The notes beneath the pieces are model-generated. The model worked only from the letters and a program-made list of their open reading frames with translations, did no database searches and was not told the DNA's origin. A stretch of DNA of 64,000 nucleotides from Bacillota bacterium (GTDB taxonomy: Bacteria > Bacillota > Bacilli > Paenibacillales > Paenibacillaceae): contig JAEWAQ010000070.1 in assembly GCA_023391635.1 (NCBI GenBank), positions 42,792 through 106,791 of the forward strand, read 5' to 3'. Positions 50,784 to 60,114 of this stretch are shown here, one piece after another (within the stretch, counting starts at the first letter, position 1; every line of letters begins with the position of its first letter). Made by a program: the position numbers and the translations under genes.

Positions 50784-52385
50784 ATGAGCCCAATAAGAAA
50801 GATTCGCAAGGTAGCTGCATTAGGATTTCTAGGAGGGCTGCTGCTATCGGGGTGCGCTTTAAATCCCGGAACGAGCGAGAACATGAATCGCGATACGTTG
50901 ATTCTGGCAGTCGGCTCCGAACCGGAAACCGGATTCGATCCGACAACCGGTTGGGGGCGATACGGTTCCCCGTTGTTTCAAAGCACGTTGCTGAAGCGGG
51001 ATGATGACCTGCAGATCGTGAATGACCTGGCAACCGGTTATCAAGTGAGTGAGGACGGCAAGACATGGACGGTGAATCTGCGGACGGACGCGAAATTTAC
51101 AGACGGCAAGCCGTTGACGGCAGAAGACGTGAAGTTCACATTCGAGACGGCGGCGGGCAACGGCTCGGCCATCGACCTGACCAATCTGCAGGACGTGCGT
51201 ACGAATGGGGAACATACGGTGTTATTCACTTTGAAGGAGCCGCAATCCACGTTCATCGTACAATTGGTTGCCACGGGAATCGTTCCTGCTCATGCATACG
51301 GTCCGGATTATGCGAGGCATCCGGTCGGCTCGGGGCCGTATCGGTTCGTGCAATGGGACAAGGGCCAGCAGGTCATTGTGGAAGCGAACCCCGATTATTA
51401 TGGCGCGAAACCCTATTTTCAGAGATTGACTTTCCTGTTTCTGAATGAAGACGCGGCCTTTGCTTCTGCCAAGGCCGGTATGGCGGATGTCGCTTATATC
51501 CCGTCTGCCTTCGGGCGGGAGGATGTCCGTGGCATGCGGCTCGAGGACATCCGGTCCGTGGACAACCGCGGCATTCTCTTCCCGTATGTGCCGAGCGGCG
51601 GCAAGACGGTGGACGGCAACCCGGTCGGCAACGACGTGACGGCTGACATCGCCATTCGCAAGGCGGTGAATGTCGCGATTGATCGGGCAGCGCTGGTGCA
51701 GGGCGTGTTGGAGGGATACGGCTCCCCGGCGTATTCGGCCAATGACGGTCTCCCGTGGTGGAATGAACAGACCGTTGTTCAGGATGCGAACGTGAAGCAA
51801 GCCAGGAAGCTGTTGCAGGATGCCGGATGGTCGGATGCGGATGGGAACGGCGTTATGGAGAAAGGCGAGCTTGAAGCCGAATTTACGTTGATCTATCCGT
51901 CAGGGGATGCAACGAGACAATCGCTTGCGCTTGCTGTCGCAGATATGGCGAAGCCGGCGGGCATCCGGATTGAAGTGGCTGGCAAGAGCTGGGACGATCT
52001 GGAGAAGCGAATGCACGCCGATGCCATACTGTTTGGGTGGGGCAGTCATGATCCTCTGGAAACGTACCATCTGTACAGCAGAAAATTTCGCGGCGTCGAA
52101 TACTACAATGCGGGGTACTACAGCAACCCGACAGTGGATGAATGGATGGATAAGGCGTTATATGCCGCGAGCGAAGCGGAGGCGCTTCAATATTGGAAGA
52201 ACGCACAGTGGGACGGCAAGACGGGCGCGAGCGCGCTAGGCGACGCGCCTTGGGCGTGGTTGGTTAATATCGATCATCTGTATCTGGTGCGCGATAACCT
52301 GGATATCGGCAAACAGCGGATTCAACCGCATGGTCACGGCTGGCCGATTACCGACAATATCGAGGAGTGGAAATGGAAGTCATAG
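50784..52385 (+). CDS. Nickel/peptide-type ABC transporter substrate-binding lipoprotein (NikA-like)
   Basis: A 533-residue SBP_bac_5 protein. The lipoprotein signal ends GLLLSGC. The mature part has LATGYQVSEDGKTWTVNLR, AKFTDGKPLTAEDVKFTFE and HPVGSGPYRFVQWDKGQ, all standard for NikA/OppA/DppA. Binding-site details that separate nickel-chelate binders from peptide binders cannot be judged by eye; nickel is inferred from the lar genes alongside. It lies 36 bp after larC2, likely in one transcript. The start ATG 50784 follows GGAG at moderate spacing. Confidence 0.85.
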   Translation: MSPIRKIRKVAALGFLGGLLLSGCALNPGTSENMNRDTLILAVGSEPETGFDPTTGWGRYGSPLFQSTLLKRDDDLQIVNDLATGYQVSEDGKTWTVNLRTDAKFTDGKPLTAEDVKFTFETAAGNGSAIDLTNLQDVRTNGEHTVLFTLKEPQSTFIVQLVATGIVPAHAYGPDYARHPVGSGPYRFVQWDKGQQVIVEANPDYYGAKPYFQRLTFLFLNEDAAFASAKAGMADVAYIPSAFGREDVRGMRLEDIRSVDNRGILFPYVPSGGKTVDGNPVGNDVTADIAIRKAVNVAIDRAALVQGVLEGYGSPAYSANDGLPWWNEQTVVQDANVKQARKLLQDAGWSDADGNGVMEKGELEAEFTLIYPSGDATRQSLALAVADMAKPAGIRIEVAGKSWDDLEKRMHADAILFGWGSHDPLETYHLYSRKFRGVEYYNAGYYSNPTVDEWMDKALYAASEAEALQYWKNAQWDGKTGASALGDAPWAWLVNIDHLYLVRDNLDIGKQRIQPHGHGWPITDNIEEWKWKS

Positions 52386-52407
52386 CTAAGTGCGGGGATG
52401 GCAGGCG

Positions 52408-53394
52408 ATGATCCGTTGGTGCTTCTTTATCGGTGTGCGCTTCATCCGTCTGGCCACTATGCTGACGGCGGTGTGCATCATTTCTTTCGCGTTGGTCAGA
52501 TTGTCGCCGATCGATCCGGTGCAGGCGTATGTCGGCACCGATCTGCTGCATGTAGGACCTGAACAGCGGGCGGAAATCGCTGCCTATTGGGGACTGGATA
52601 AGCCGCCGGCGGAACAATTCATTCGCTGGCTGCGTGCCCTGCTGGGCGGCGATATGGGCACGTCCATGATTTATCGCGAGTCGGTCGCCGCCGTGATTGG
52701 CGACCGGTTCGCTCATTCCATCGCGCTGATGGCTTCCGCCTGGCTGTTGTCTGGAGCCATCGGATTCGCGGCCGGTGTCGCGGCGGCAGCCAAATGCAAT
52801 AGTTGGATCGACCGGGGGATCCAATGGTATTGCTATACGCTGGCTTCGACGCCGACATTCTGGCTCGGCCTCCTTCTGCTGATGGTGTTCGCGGTATGGC
52901 TCGGCTGGTTTCCGGTAGGGCTTGCCGTGCCTGCAGGCGTATCCGCCGATGAGGTGATGCTGTCGGATCGCATTCGGCATATGGTCTTGCCGGCATTGAC
53001 GCTTAGCGTCGTCGGCATCGCGCCGGTTGCCTTGCATACCCGGCAGAAATTGCTGGACGTGCTGGATAGCGACTATGCGTTATTCGCCAGGGCAAGAGGC
53101 GAGAAGGGGTTCGGATTGATCCGCAGGCATGGGCTGCGCAACATCGCGTTGCCCGCCATCACCTTGCAATTTGCGTCGCTCAGCGAACTATTCGGCGGCG
53201 CCGTGCTTGCCGAACAGGTATTTTCCTACCCCGGGCTTGGTCAAGCGACAGTAGAGGCAGGTGTCCGGGGAGATGTCCCGCTGTTGCTGGGTCTGGTGCT
53301 GTTCAGCGCCGTATTCGTCGTTGCAGGCAATCAATTGGCCGATCTGATCTATCGTGTCGTCGATCCCCGGGTTCGGGAAGGCGGTGCGACATAG
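52408..53394 (+). CDS. Nickel/peptide-type ABC transporter permease (NikB-like)
   Basis: A permease of about 328 residues. It has an N-terminal membrane helix (RLATMLTAVCIISFALVRLSP), the DppB-type loop ALLGGDMGTSMIYRESV, and an EAA loop (ARARGEKGFGLIRRHGLRNIALPAI) with the terminal VFSYPGLGQATVEA motif of the NikB/DppB family. I prefer ATG 52408 after GGGGATGGCAGG; GTG 52390 is upstream in frame. It forms the channel with the next gene product. Confidence 0.88.
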   Translation: MIRWCFFIGVRFIRLATMLTAVCIISFALVRLSPIDPVQAYVGTDLLHVGPEQRAEIAAYWGLDKPPAEQFIRWLRALLGGDMGTSMIYRESVAAVIGDRFAHSIALMASAWLLSGAIGFAAGVAAAAKCNSWIDRGIQWYCYTLASTPTFWLGLLLLMVFAVWLGWFPVGLAVPAGVSADEVMLSDRIRHMVLPALTLSVVGIAPVALHTRQKLLDVLDSDYALFARARGEKGFGLIRRHGLRNIALPAITLQFASLSELFGGAVLAEQVFSYPGLGQATVEAGVRGDVPLLLGLVLFSAVFVVAGNQLADLIYRVVDPRVREGGAT

Positions 53395-53395
53395 C

Positions 53396-54238
53396 ATGGA
53401 GCTTGCCAATAGCGCCTGGAATCGCCGAAAGCGCGCTTTAATAACGGCAGCAGCATCAGGTGTGCTGCTCATTGCTATCGGCATCGGAGCCATCATACTC
53501 ATCTTGGATGGCTCATCGCTTGCCACGAATCTTGCGCAGCGCAACCTGCCGCCATCCTGGCAGCATCCGTTCGGTACGGATTGGCTTGGCAGGGATATGT
53601 TCGTCCGCACCGTCGAAGGGCTGGCGCTCAGTATTCGCATCGGTCTGACCGCTGCGGTATGCAGCGCCGCAATCGCCGCCGTTGTCGGCCTCGCAGCCGC
53701 TTCGTTCGGCAAGTCGGCAGACCGCTTGTTGACGTGGCTGATCGACTTGTTTCTTAGCGTGCCGCATCTGGTGACATTGATCTTGATCGCATTCGTCTGC
53801 GGAGGCGGCATGAAAGGAGTCGTGGTCGGCGTTGCGCTCACGCATTGGCCCAGTCTCGCCCGCGTCATTCGCGCAGAGGCGATGCAGCTTCGGTCGGCCG
53901 AATACACGCAGGTGTCCAGAAAGTTGGGTTACTCCTCCTGGCATGTGGCGCTGCGCCATATGCTGCCGCATATCGCGCCGCAATGGCTGGTCGGATTGCT
54001 GCTGCTGTTTCCGCACGCGATCCTGCACGAGGCTGCGATTACATTCATCGGATTGGGTCTGTCTCCGCACGAGCCGGCGATCGGAATCATTCTGTCCGAG
54101 TCGATGCGCTATTTGTCGATTGGCATGTGGTGGCTCGCGTTGTTTCCGGGAATCGGTCTGGTTGCGATCGTCCGGGCGTTCGACCGTCTGGGAGAGCATT
54201 TGCGCATGATGTTTGATCCGCGTCATTCGCGAGAGTAG
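53396..54238 (+). CDS. Nickel/peptide-type ABC transporter permease (NikC-like)
   Basis: A permease of about 280 residues. HPFGTDWLGRDMFVRTVEGLALSI is the characteristic NikC/DppC entry loop, followed by an EAA-like loop (SRKLGYSSWHVALRHMLPHI) and GLGLSPHEPAIGIIL near the C-terminus. The ATG at 53396 lies one base after the NikB stop; the open frame from 53354 overlaps the NikB gene and adds no family-like residues. Confidence 0.88.
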   Translation: MELANSAWNRRKRALITAAASGVLLIAIGIGAIILILDGSSLATNLAQRNLPPSWQHPFGTDWLGRDMFVRTVEGLALSIRIGLTAAVCSAAIAAVVGLAAASFGKSADRLLTWLIDLFLSVPHLVTLILIAFVCGGGMKGVVVGVALTHWPSLARVIRAEAMQLRSAEYTQVSRKLGYSSWHVALRHMLPHIAPQWLVGLLLLFPHAILHEAAITFIGLGLSPHEPAIGIILSESMRYLSIGMWWLALFPGIGLVAIVRAFDRLGEHLRMMFDPRHSRE

Positions 54239-54262
54239 GGAAGAAGTCAGGAGGCGGAAGCG

Positions 54263-55192
54263 GTGGCGCTGCTGGAAGTATCAGGGATGACTATCTCGTT
54301 CTTGCAATACGGCAAGAGAATGCGCACGATCGTTTCCGAGACGATCCGAAATCTGAGCGTGACGGCGGATGCCGGACAAGTGACGGCGATCGTCGGCGCC
54401 AGCGGTTCGGGCAAGAGTCTGCTGGCGCATGCGATCATGGGCATACTGCCGGACAATGCCCGCGTGTCGGGAACAGTCATCTATGACGATTCTCCTCTCG
54501 ACGCAAAGCGGCTTGATCGGCTGCGGGGCAGAGAGATCGCGCTTATCCCGCAGTCGGTGAACCATCTCGACCCGCTGATGAGGGTGGGCGCACAGGTTCG
54601 GATTACGGCAGGCGGCGGCGCCCTGCCGGTGTCCAGGATGCGTGACATCTTCCGCAGGCTTCGCTTGTCCGAGCGTGTGGAACGGCTCTTTCCGCATCAA
54701 CTTTCGGGCGGCATGGCGCGTCGAGTGTTGGTATCGACGGCGATGGCCGGCGGCGGGGCCAGACTGGTCATTGCCGATGAGCCGACGCCAGGGATGCAAG
54801 CGGAAGATGCGGCCCAAGCGATGAGCATGCTCCGGGAGTTGGCGGATCAGGGCGCGGCGGTGCTGCTCATTACGCATGATATCGAAGCGGCATTGCAAGT
54901 GGCCGATCGCGTGGCGGTGTTCTATGCGGGCACGACGATAGAAATTGCGGCAGCGGAGGATTTCACAGGAGACGGCAACAGGTTAAGGCATCCTTATAGC
55001 AGGGCGTTGTGGCGGGCTTTGCCGCGAAACGGTTTCATCCGGCTGCCTGTGTCGTCGTTTGCTGAGGATTTATTAACGATAAGTTGTCCGTTCGCGCCAA
55101 GTTGCGGGATCGCCACGCAGATATGCAAGGAACGAATGCCGGCCGTTCAACGACTTCGCGGCGGCGAGGCGAGGTGTCATCATGCGACTTGA
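54263..55192 (+). CDS. Nickel/peptide-type ABC transporter ATPase (NikD-like)
   Basis: A 309-residue ATPase. Walker A is VGASGSGKSLL, the signature is LSGGMARRVLVSTAM, Walker B is LVIADEPTPGMQ, and the switch His is in LITHDIEAAL. A C-terminal oligopeptide-transporter extension carries Cys residues (ISCPFAPSCGIATQICKERM), the usual OppD/NikD cysteine cluster. GTG 54263 follows AGGAGG at eight bases, so it is a sound non-ATG start. It works as a heterodimer with NikE. Confidence 0.9.
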   Translation: MALLEVSGMTISFLQYGKRMRTIVSETIRNLSVTADAGQVTAIVGASGSGKSLLAHAIMGILPDNARVSGTVIYDDSPLDAKRLDRLRGREIALIPQSVNHLDPLMRVGAQVRITAGGGALPVSRMRDIFRRLRLSERVERLFPHQLSGGMARRVLVSTAMAGGGARLVIADEPTPGMQAEDAAQAMSMLRELADQGAAVLLITHDIEAALQVADRVAVFYAGTTIEIAAAEDFTGDGNRLRHPYSRALWRALPRNGFIRLPVSSFAEDLLTISCPFAPSCGIATQICKERMPAVQRLRGGEARCHHAT

Positions 55193-55793
55193 AGGCAAGC
55201 TTCTCGGATTCCGGTACGGAAGGGAACCGTGGTTGTTTCGGCATCTGGATCTGTCTGTCTGTGCCGGGGAAATTGTAGGTCTTACGGGCCCAAGCGGCAG
55301 CGGCAAGACGACCCTGGCCCGGATTCTGGCCGGATACTGCACGCAGATCGAAGGCGAAGTCGCCATTGACGGCTATCCGCCGGGCGACAGCGGTTACCAT
55401 CCTGTCCAGTTGGTCTTCCAGCATCCCGAACGAGCGATTAACCCCAGATGGCGGATCCACCGCGTGCTTGCGGAGGGCGGCGGGACGACGGCCCCCGCAT
55501 TGCTGCATGCGCTGGGTATCGCGGAATCGTGGATGCGCCGCTGGCCGGGCGAACTGTCAGGAGGGGAATTGCAACGGGTATGTGTGGCCAGGGCGCTGGG
55601 TGAACGAACGCGATATTTGATCGCCGACGAGATGACTGCGATGCTGGACCCGATCACGCAAGCGCAAATCTGGCATTCGGTGCTTGACATTGCGCGGCAG
55701 CGGCAGATCGGCATCCTGTTGATCAGCCATGATTCGCCCTTGATGCGAAGGCTTTGCGACCGGACGGTCCAGATCGGCGGCAATGGTCGGTAA
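55182..55793 (+). CDS. Nickel/peptide-type ABC transporter ATPase (NikE-like), short form
   Basis: A 203-residue ATPase. Walker A is LTGPSGSGKTTLARILAGY, the signature LSGGELQRVCVARAL, Walker B region LIADEMTAMLD (Met-Thr replaces the usual Pro-Thr), and the switch is LLISHDSPLM. It is shorter than typical NikE proteins (about 250-270 residues), with a trimmed helical domain and C-terminus. It overlaps the NikD gene by 11 bp and closes the importer operon. Confidence 0.88.
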   Translation: MRLEGKLLGFRYGREPWLFRHLDLSVCAGEIVGLTGPSGSGKTTLARILAGYCTQIEGEVAIDGYPPGDSGYHPVQLVFQHPERAINPRWRIHRVLAEGGGTTAPALLHALGIAESWMRRWPGELSGGELQRVCVARALGERTRYLIADEMTAMLDPITQAQIWHSVLDIARQRQIGILLISHDSPLMRRLCDRTVQIGGNGR

Positions 55794-55861
55794 CGGCAAG
55801 AGGCGGCGCCTGTTCGAGTCATTGATTTGCTCGAAGAAGCGCCCATGCATTACAATAAAAA

Positions 55862-55875
55862 TGATAACGCTTTCA
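55862..55875 (+). promoter_or_regulatory. CcpA catabolite-response element (cre)
   Basis: TGATAACGCTTTCA matches the cre consensus TGWNANCGNTNWCA at every position. It lies 17 bp upstream of the AraC-type regulator start and just after a TACAAT, so CcpA bound here would block the regulator and, through it, the importer. Confidence 0.75.
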
Positions 55876-55892
55876 AACTGAGGGGGAGGAAA

Positions 55893-58181
55893 ATGAATGC
55901 GATTTTTCGGATGAAATCCATCAAGCAGAAAATGTTTTTATCGTATATTATTGTCCTGGTCATCCCGATGATTGTTATTGGTTCGTTGGGATATTGGTGG
56001 ACGGTGAAGATCGTCAAGGAACAGACCGAGGCTATGTATTACGAGAAGCTTGACCAGGCGCGGGCCGCCGTGGACAAACGTTTTGTAGACATGGATCGAC
56101 TGGTGCAGACGCTCGTGAGCACCCGATGGGTGCAAAAAATCGGAAACATGTACGGGCCGAAGATTCAAACAAACCGCCTGGAGCCTCTGGAAATAAGCGG
56201 ATATGCGGATGAAATTCGAAATTACGAATCGTTGAACGGATTTATCGACCGGATTGCGATCATATTGAACACGAAGCAAATGGTGCTGACGAATAACGGT
56301 CTGGACGATTATGCGTGGTTTTTCGAGAAAAACTATAAGTATGAAGGCATGAGCGTGGCAGACTGGCTCCCTTATATTGACACGTTCAATCACGGCAGCG
56401 TGCTGAATCCCGCGAAGGTGCATACCTACAATAATTATAAACGTGCGGTAACCTATATCAAGACATTGCCGCTCATCTATCAAACTCCCGTTGCTACCCT
56501 TCTATTGTCAATTGAAGAAAAGTCGATCCAGGATCTGCTGCACACGGGGTCGTATGACCGCAGCCATGCGCTGTATATCCTCGATGAGAACCACGAGCTG
56601 GTAACGGGAGTAAACATTGACGAGCGTCCTCGACTGCTGCCTAGCGATTTGCCCGACGCGGGAACGCGCACGACGAGCGTCGTCATAAATGGGAGCGGAG
56701 AGGAATACTTTATTTTCCTCACGAAATCCGATGTGAACGGCTGGAAATATATTGCGGCCATTCCTACAAGCACGGTTCTGAGCAAGGTGCAGGTGATCAA
56801 ATATGCCGTGCTCCTTCAGCTTGCGGTTTCGATCGTGATCGGAATCCTGTTCTCATACGGCTTTGCCGTGCGCAATTACCGTCCGCTCAAAGGGCTGCTC
56901 AGCAAGCTTAGCAGCGGAATAGCCGCGAAGCACAAACCGTACAGCGGCGCCAACGAATACAACTATCTTGAATCGACGTTCGATAATATCATATCCAGCA
57001 ACCAGGAGCTGGAACGGAAGATAGCGTATTACTTGCCGATGGCGATGCACTCGTTCTTCCTGAAGCTCCTGTACAACTTGCATAATCCCGGCGAAATAAG
57101 CTATGCGAGGCAGACGATCGGCATCGGCATAACGAACGACGCCTGGAGAGTTGCCCTGTTGTTCTTCGAAAGCAATGGCGACGATAGCATATCGATCGGT
57201 CAGAAGGTGTCCAAATGGACGGTGGAAGGAAATTGGCCGTTGTATCTTGTTGAAATCGAAGGCAATCGGTTGGCGCTTATTCTCAATACAGGGGATCGGA
57301 GCAAAGCGGAAGAAGCGATCGGACAAATCAAACAGTCGCTGCTGGATGCATTCGGCGCATATCAAAGCTTTGTGGGCGTTGGCGGTTCTTGCGCCGAACT
57401 GGCCGAAATCAGCAACTCTCACAAGGAAGCCGTCATGGCGCTTAATTATGCATTCGTTCGCGAAAGTTCTTCGGACAGCATGGTATTCTTCGCGGACATC
57501 GATGCCGACAACAGCTTCCGCTACTACTATCCGTCGGATAAGGAAGAGGGGCTTGTCGGCAAGTTGAGGCTGGGCCAATTCGAGCAGGTGGAGTTGGCGC
57601 TTCGCGAGTTGATCGAAAAAAACGTCGGCAGCGGCGCGAACCATTTCATGACCTTGCAATGTTTCTTTCACAATCTGCTGTCTACTGCGCTAAAAGCGCT
57701 GTCAGATACGGATCTTAGCATTTCGAACGTGATCAACGAGCGCGAGTTTATGCGGTTAAATACGATTAACAGCATTAAGGAATACGTGTACGACGTATAT
57801 GCGAAAGTATGCGCGGAAATGGCGCGCAAGAGAGAAACGCGCAGCTCGAAAGCCAAAAGCGAGATCTGGAGCTATATCGATGACAATTGCTACGACCGAA
57901 ACCTGTCTCTTGACGCGGTGGCTGAACGGTTCGGGTTATCCGTGCCTTACATGAGCAAGTTCATCAAGGAGCAGACCGGTTACAACTTCGTCGAATACAT
58001 CGCCCGCAAGCGAGTGACGATGGCCAAGCAACTGCTGAACGATCAAGCACTCACCGTCGAAGAGATCGGTATCAGGATCGGCTATGTGAATGTGCTGACA
58101 TTCCGCAGAGCGTTCAAGAAGTATTCGGGCATTACCCCAGGCGAGTACAGAGCCATGAAGCTGGAGACAAAGCGGCGGTGA
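55893..58181 (+). CDS. Membrane-bound AraC-family regulator with extracellular sensor domain
   Basis: A protein of about 762 residues. An N-terminal membrane segment (MFLSYIIVLVIPMIVIGSLGYW), a large extracellular sensor of about 250 residues (Cache-like), a second membrane segment (YAVLLQLAVSIVIGILFSYGFAV) and a cytoplasmic region follow. The C-terminal AraC HTH has LSLDAVAERFGLSVPYMSKF and YNFVEYIARKRVTMAKQLL. It belongs to the YesS/YtdP type found beside LplABC importers in Paenibacillus. ATG 55893 has GGGGGAGG at ideal spacing; the frame is open from 55827 across the cre site. It likely senses an extracellular sugar and activates the importer genes that follow. Confidence 0.92.
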   Translation: MNAIFRMKSIKQKMFLSYIIVLVIPMIVIGSLGYWWTVKIVKEQTEAMYYEKLDQARAAVDKRFVDMDRLVQTLVSTRWVQKIGNMYGPKIQTNRLEPLEISGYADEIRNYESLNGFIDRIAIILNTKQMVLTNNGLDDYAWFFEKNYKYEGMSVADWLPYIDTFNHGSVLNPAKVHTYNNYKRAVTYIKTLPLIYQTPVATLLLSIEEKSIQDLLHTGSYDRSHALYILDENHELVTGVNIDERPRLLPSDLPDAGTRTTSVVINGSGEEYFIFLTKSDVNGWKYIAAIPTSTVLSKVQVIKYAVLLQLAVSIVIGILFSYGFAVRNYRPLKGLLSKLSSGIAAKHKPYSGANEYNYLESTFDNIISSNQELERKIAYYLPMAMHSFFLKLLYNLHNPGEISYARQTIGIGITNDAWRVALLFFESNGDDSISIGQKVSKWTVEGNWPLYLVEIEGNRLALILNTGDRSKAEEAIGQIKQSLLDAFGAYQSFVGVGGSCAELAEISNSHKEAVMALNYAFVRESSSDSMVFFADIDADNSFRYYYPSDKEEGLVGKLRLGQFEQVELALRELIEKNVGSGANHFMTLQCFFHNLLSTALKALSDTDLSISNVINEREFMRLNTINSIKEYVYDVYAKVCAEMARKRETRSSKAKSEIWSYIDDNCYDRNLSLDAVAERFGLSVPYMSKFIKEQTGYNFVEYIARKRVTMAKQLLNDQALTVEEIGIRIGYVNVLTFRRAFKKYSGITPGEYRAMKLETKRR

Positions 58182-58376
58182 AAAAACGATTCATCGGTTG
58201 AAATAACGCTCCCCTGGCCGAATGAGCGCAAATAATGCCGGATATGAAATGACGAACCGCAGAAAAATAACGATCATTGCACGTCTCCCCCTGCGGCCTC
58301 ATAATTCAGAATTGAATCGCTGCAGCGTTCGCATTGTGTGGTGAAAATTAAAATCCTCAGGGGAGGAACACGGTCC

Positions 58377-60020
58377 ATGTTGAGAAGAGCAACCGCATTA
58401 TTATTACCTCTTACAGTTTTGATGGCATGTGTCATATCCGCATGCGGCACGGGCAACAAACAGCCTGCCGGCACCGCAACGGCAAGTGCGCCGGCTGTAA
58501 ACAAGGAGGCAACCGGGGAAGCCGTTGCGGATACCCGACTTTCCGCCACAGGCGAAACCTTGTCTTTTGCTGTCATTGATATGGGCGCTGATGGTCCCAG
58601 TTATAACGATGACAATATCCCGATAATGATGGAATTGGAAAAGCAGACGGGTGTAAAAATCAAATTCGAAGCCGTCTTCAACGATTATAGCAACATTATG
58701 CGGACTCGAATCGCGGCTGCTTCAAATCTGCCCGACATCATGCAATTGCCGCAAGGAGACGACCCGGTCAAGATCGCCAAGGACGGCATCATTCTGCGAT
58801 TGAATGATCTTATCGACCAGCATGCGCCGAATACCAAAGCATTCCTGGACGCCAATCCCGATGTCAAGAAGACATTGACGGCTCCGGACGGCTCCATCTA
58901 TGCATTTCCAGGCGTTGTGTCGGTAGCGGGGAGCGATTTCAATGTGCATGCGCTCGGCTACCGTCTGGATTGGGTGGAGAAGCTTAACCTCAAGGAACCG
59001 CAAACGATCGAAGACTGGTATCACATGCTTCTTGCGTTCCGCGACGGTGATCCCAACGGCAACGGCAAGGCCGACGAAATTCCTCTGGTCGCCGACGGCA
59101 TCGACGCGCTCGATAAATTTGCCCAAGCTTACGGCATGACGCCCAAAAGCGCCTGGTTTGCTGTTGACGAACAAGGAAAAGTCGAGTATACATGGACGAA
59201 TCCGAAAGCCAAGGACTACTTGACGGAGATGAACAAGTGGTGGCAAGAAAAGCTAATCGATGAAGGCTTGCTCACCAAACATGGGGATAAGGTGATGGCC
59301 TACGTGGTTGGCGACCTGACCGGAGGTTTCATGATCTGGGCTCAGCGATTTGATCAATACACGAAGGAAATGAAGAAAAACTTTCCCGATGCCCAGTGGG
59401 CGGTTGCAGTCCCGCCTCTAGGCCCGCACGGGGATCAGTTCTATGAAATCAACCCGGCTACGGACGGCAATCGCTTCGCCATATCCAAAGATGCGAAAAA
59501 TCCGGAGCTCGCCATCAAATGGCTCGATTATTTGTTCGCGAGCGAGCAAGGTCAATTGCTGTTTAATTACGGCATCGAAGGCGTCACCTATACGATGGTA
59601 GACGGAAAACCCCAATATACGGAGGAAATCACGAATAACCCGAAATATCCGAATCCTGCCATGGCACTGGGCAGTTATGGGTCCTACGGCCGTTTTCCGC
59701 AAATTGTCACGCGAGAAGCGCTGAGCGAGCAGTCCGGGATTCTGATGCCGGAAGCGTCCATTAAAAGGCTGCAAGGCATTAAGGAGTACTACCGCTCAAC
59801 ATTCCCGAGCGTGATGAGCACGCCGGAGGAATCGTCGTCCTATTCCCGGTTGATGGCGGACATCAACACATACAGGGAAGAGATGGTCGCCAAGTTCATC
59901 ACGGGTGCGGAGCCGTTGTCGAACTTCGACAAGTTCGTGCAAACGTTGAAAACGATGGGCATTGACGATGTAGTCAAAATCAAGCAGGCACAGTATGACC
60001 GTTGGATTAGCATAAAATAA
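58377..60020 (+). CDS. Extracellular solute-binding lipoprotein, LplA-type (second importer)
   Basis: A binding protein of about 547 residues. A signal peptide ends VISACG and is followed by an Ala/Thr-rich linker. The mature part has RIAAASNLPDIMQLPQGDD and the loop DGDPNGNGKADEIPLV typical of these large binding proteins. The sequence is related to, but clearly different from, the 40204 protein. ATG 58377 follows GGGGAGG at nine bases; the frame from 58338 has no such site. The 195-bp gap before it contains no promoter that I can identify. Confidence 0.9.
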   Translation: MLRRATALLLPLTVLMACVISACGTGNKQPAGTATASAPAVNKEATGEAVADTRLSATGETLSFAVIDMGADGPSYNDDNIPIMMELEKQTGVKIKFEAVFNDYSNIMRTRIAAASNLPDIMQLPQGDDPVKIAKDGIILRLNDLIDQHAPNTKAFLDANPDVKKTLTAPDGSIYAFPGVVSVAGSDFNVHALGYRLDWVEKLNLKEPQTIEDWYHMLLAFRDGDPNGNGKADEIPLVADGIDALDKFAQAYGMTPKSAWFAVDEQGKVEYTWTNPKAKDYLTEMNKWWQEKLIDEGLLTKHGDKVMAYVVGDLTGGFMIWAQRFDQYTKEMKKNFPDAQWAVAVPPLGPHGDQFYEINPATDGNRFAISKDAKNPELAIKWLDYLFASEQGQLLFNYGIEGVTYTMVDGKPQYTEEITNNPKYPNPAMALGSYGSYGRFPQIVTREALSEQSGILMPEASIKRLQGIKEYYRSTFPSVMSTPEESSSYSRLMADINTYREEMVAKFITGAEPLSNFDKFVQTLKTMGIDDVVKIKQAQYDRWISIK

Positions 60021-60029
60021 ACGCCATCG

Positions 60030-60091
60030 TCATCAGCGGGCCAGATCCGGCATCTCGCTTGTGATCCGGCCTTGATCCGGCTCGCTGATGA
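60030..60091 (+). other. Intra-operon stem-loop between binding protein and permease genes
   Basis: Outer arms TCATCAGCG / CGCTGATGA extend inward through GCC.GATC / GATC.GGC with two non-Watson-Crick positions and an inner CCGG pair. There is no U-tract. It has the same position and probable role as the stem at 41847 in the other importer operon. Confidence 0.55.
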
Positions 60092-60114
60092 TCCGCATGA
60101 TAAGGAGCGCCGCC

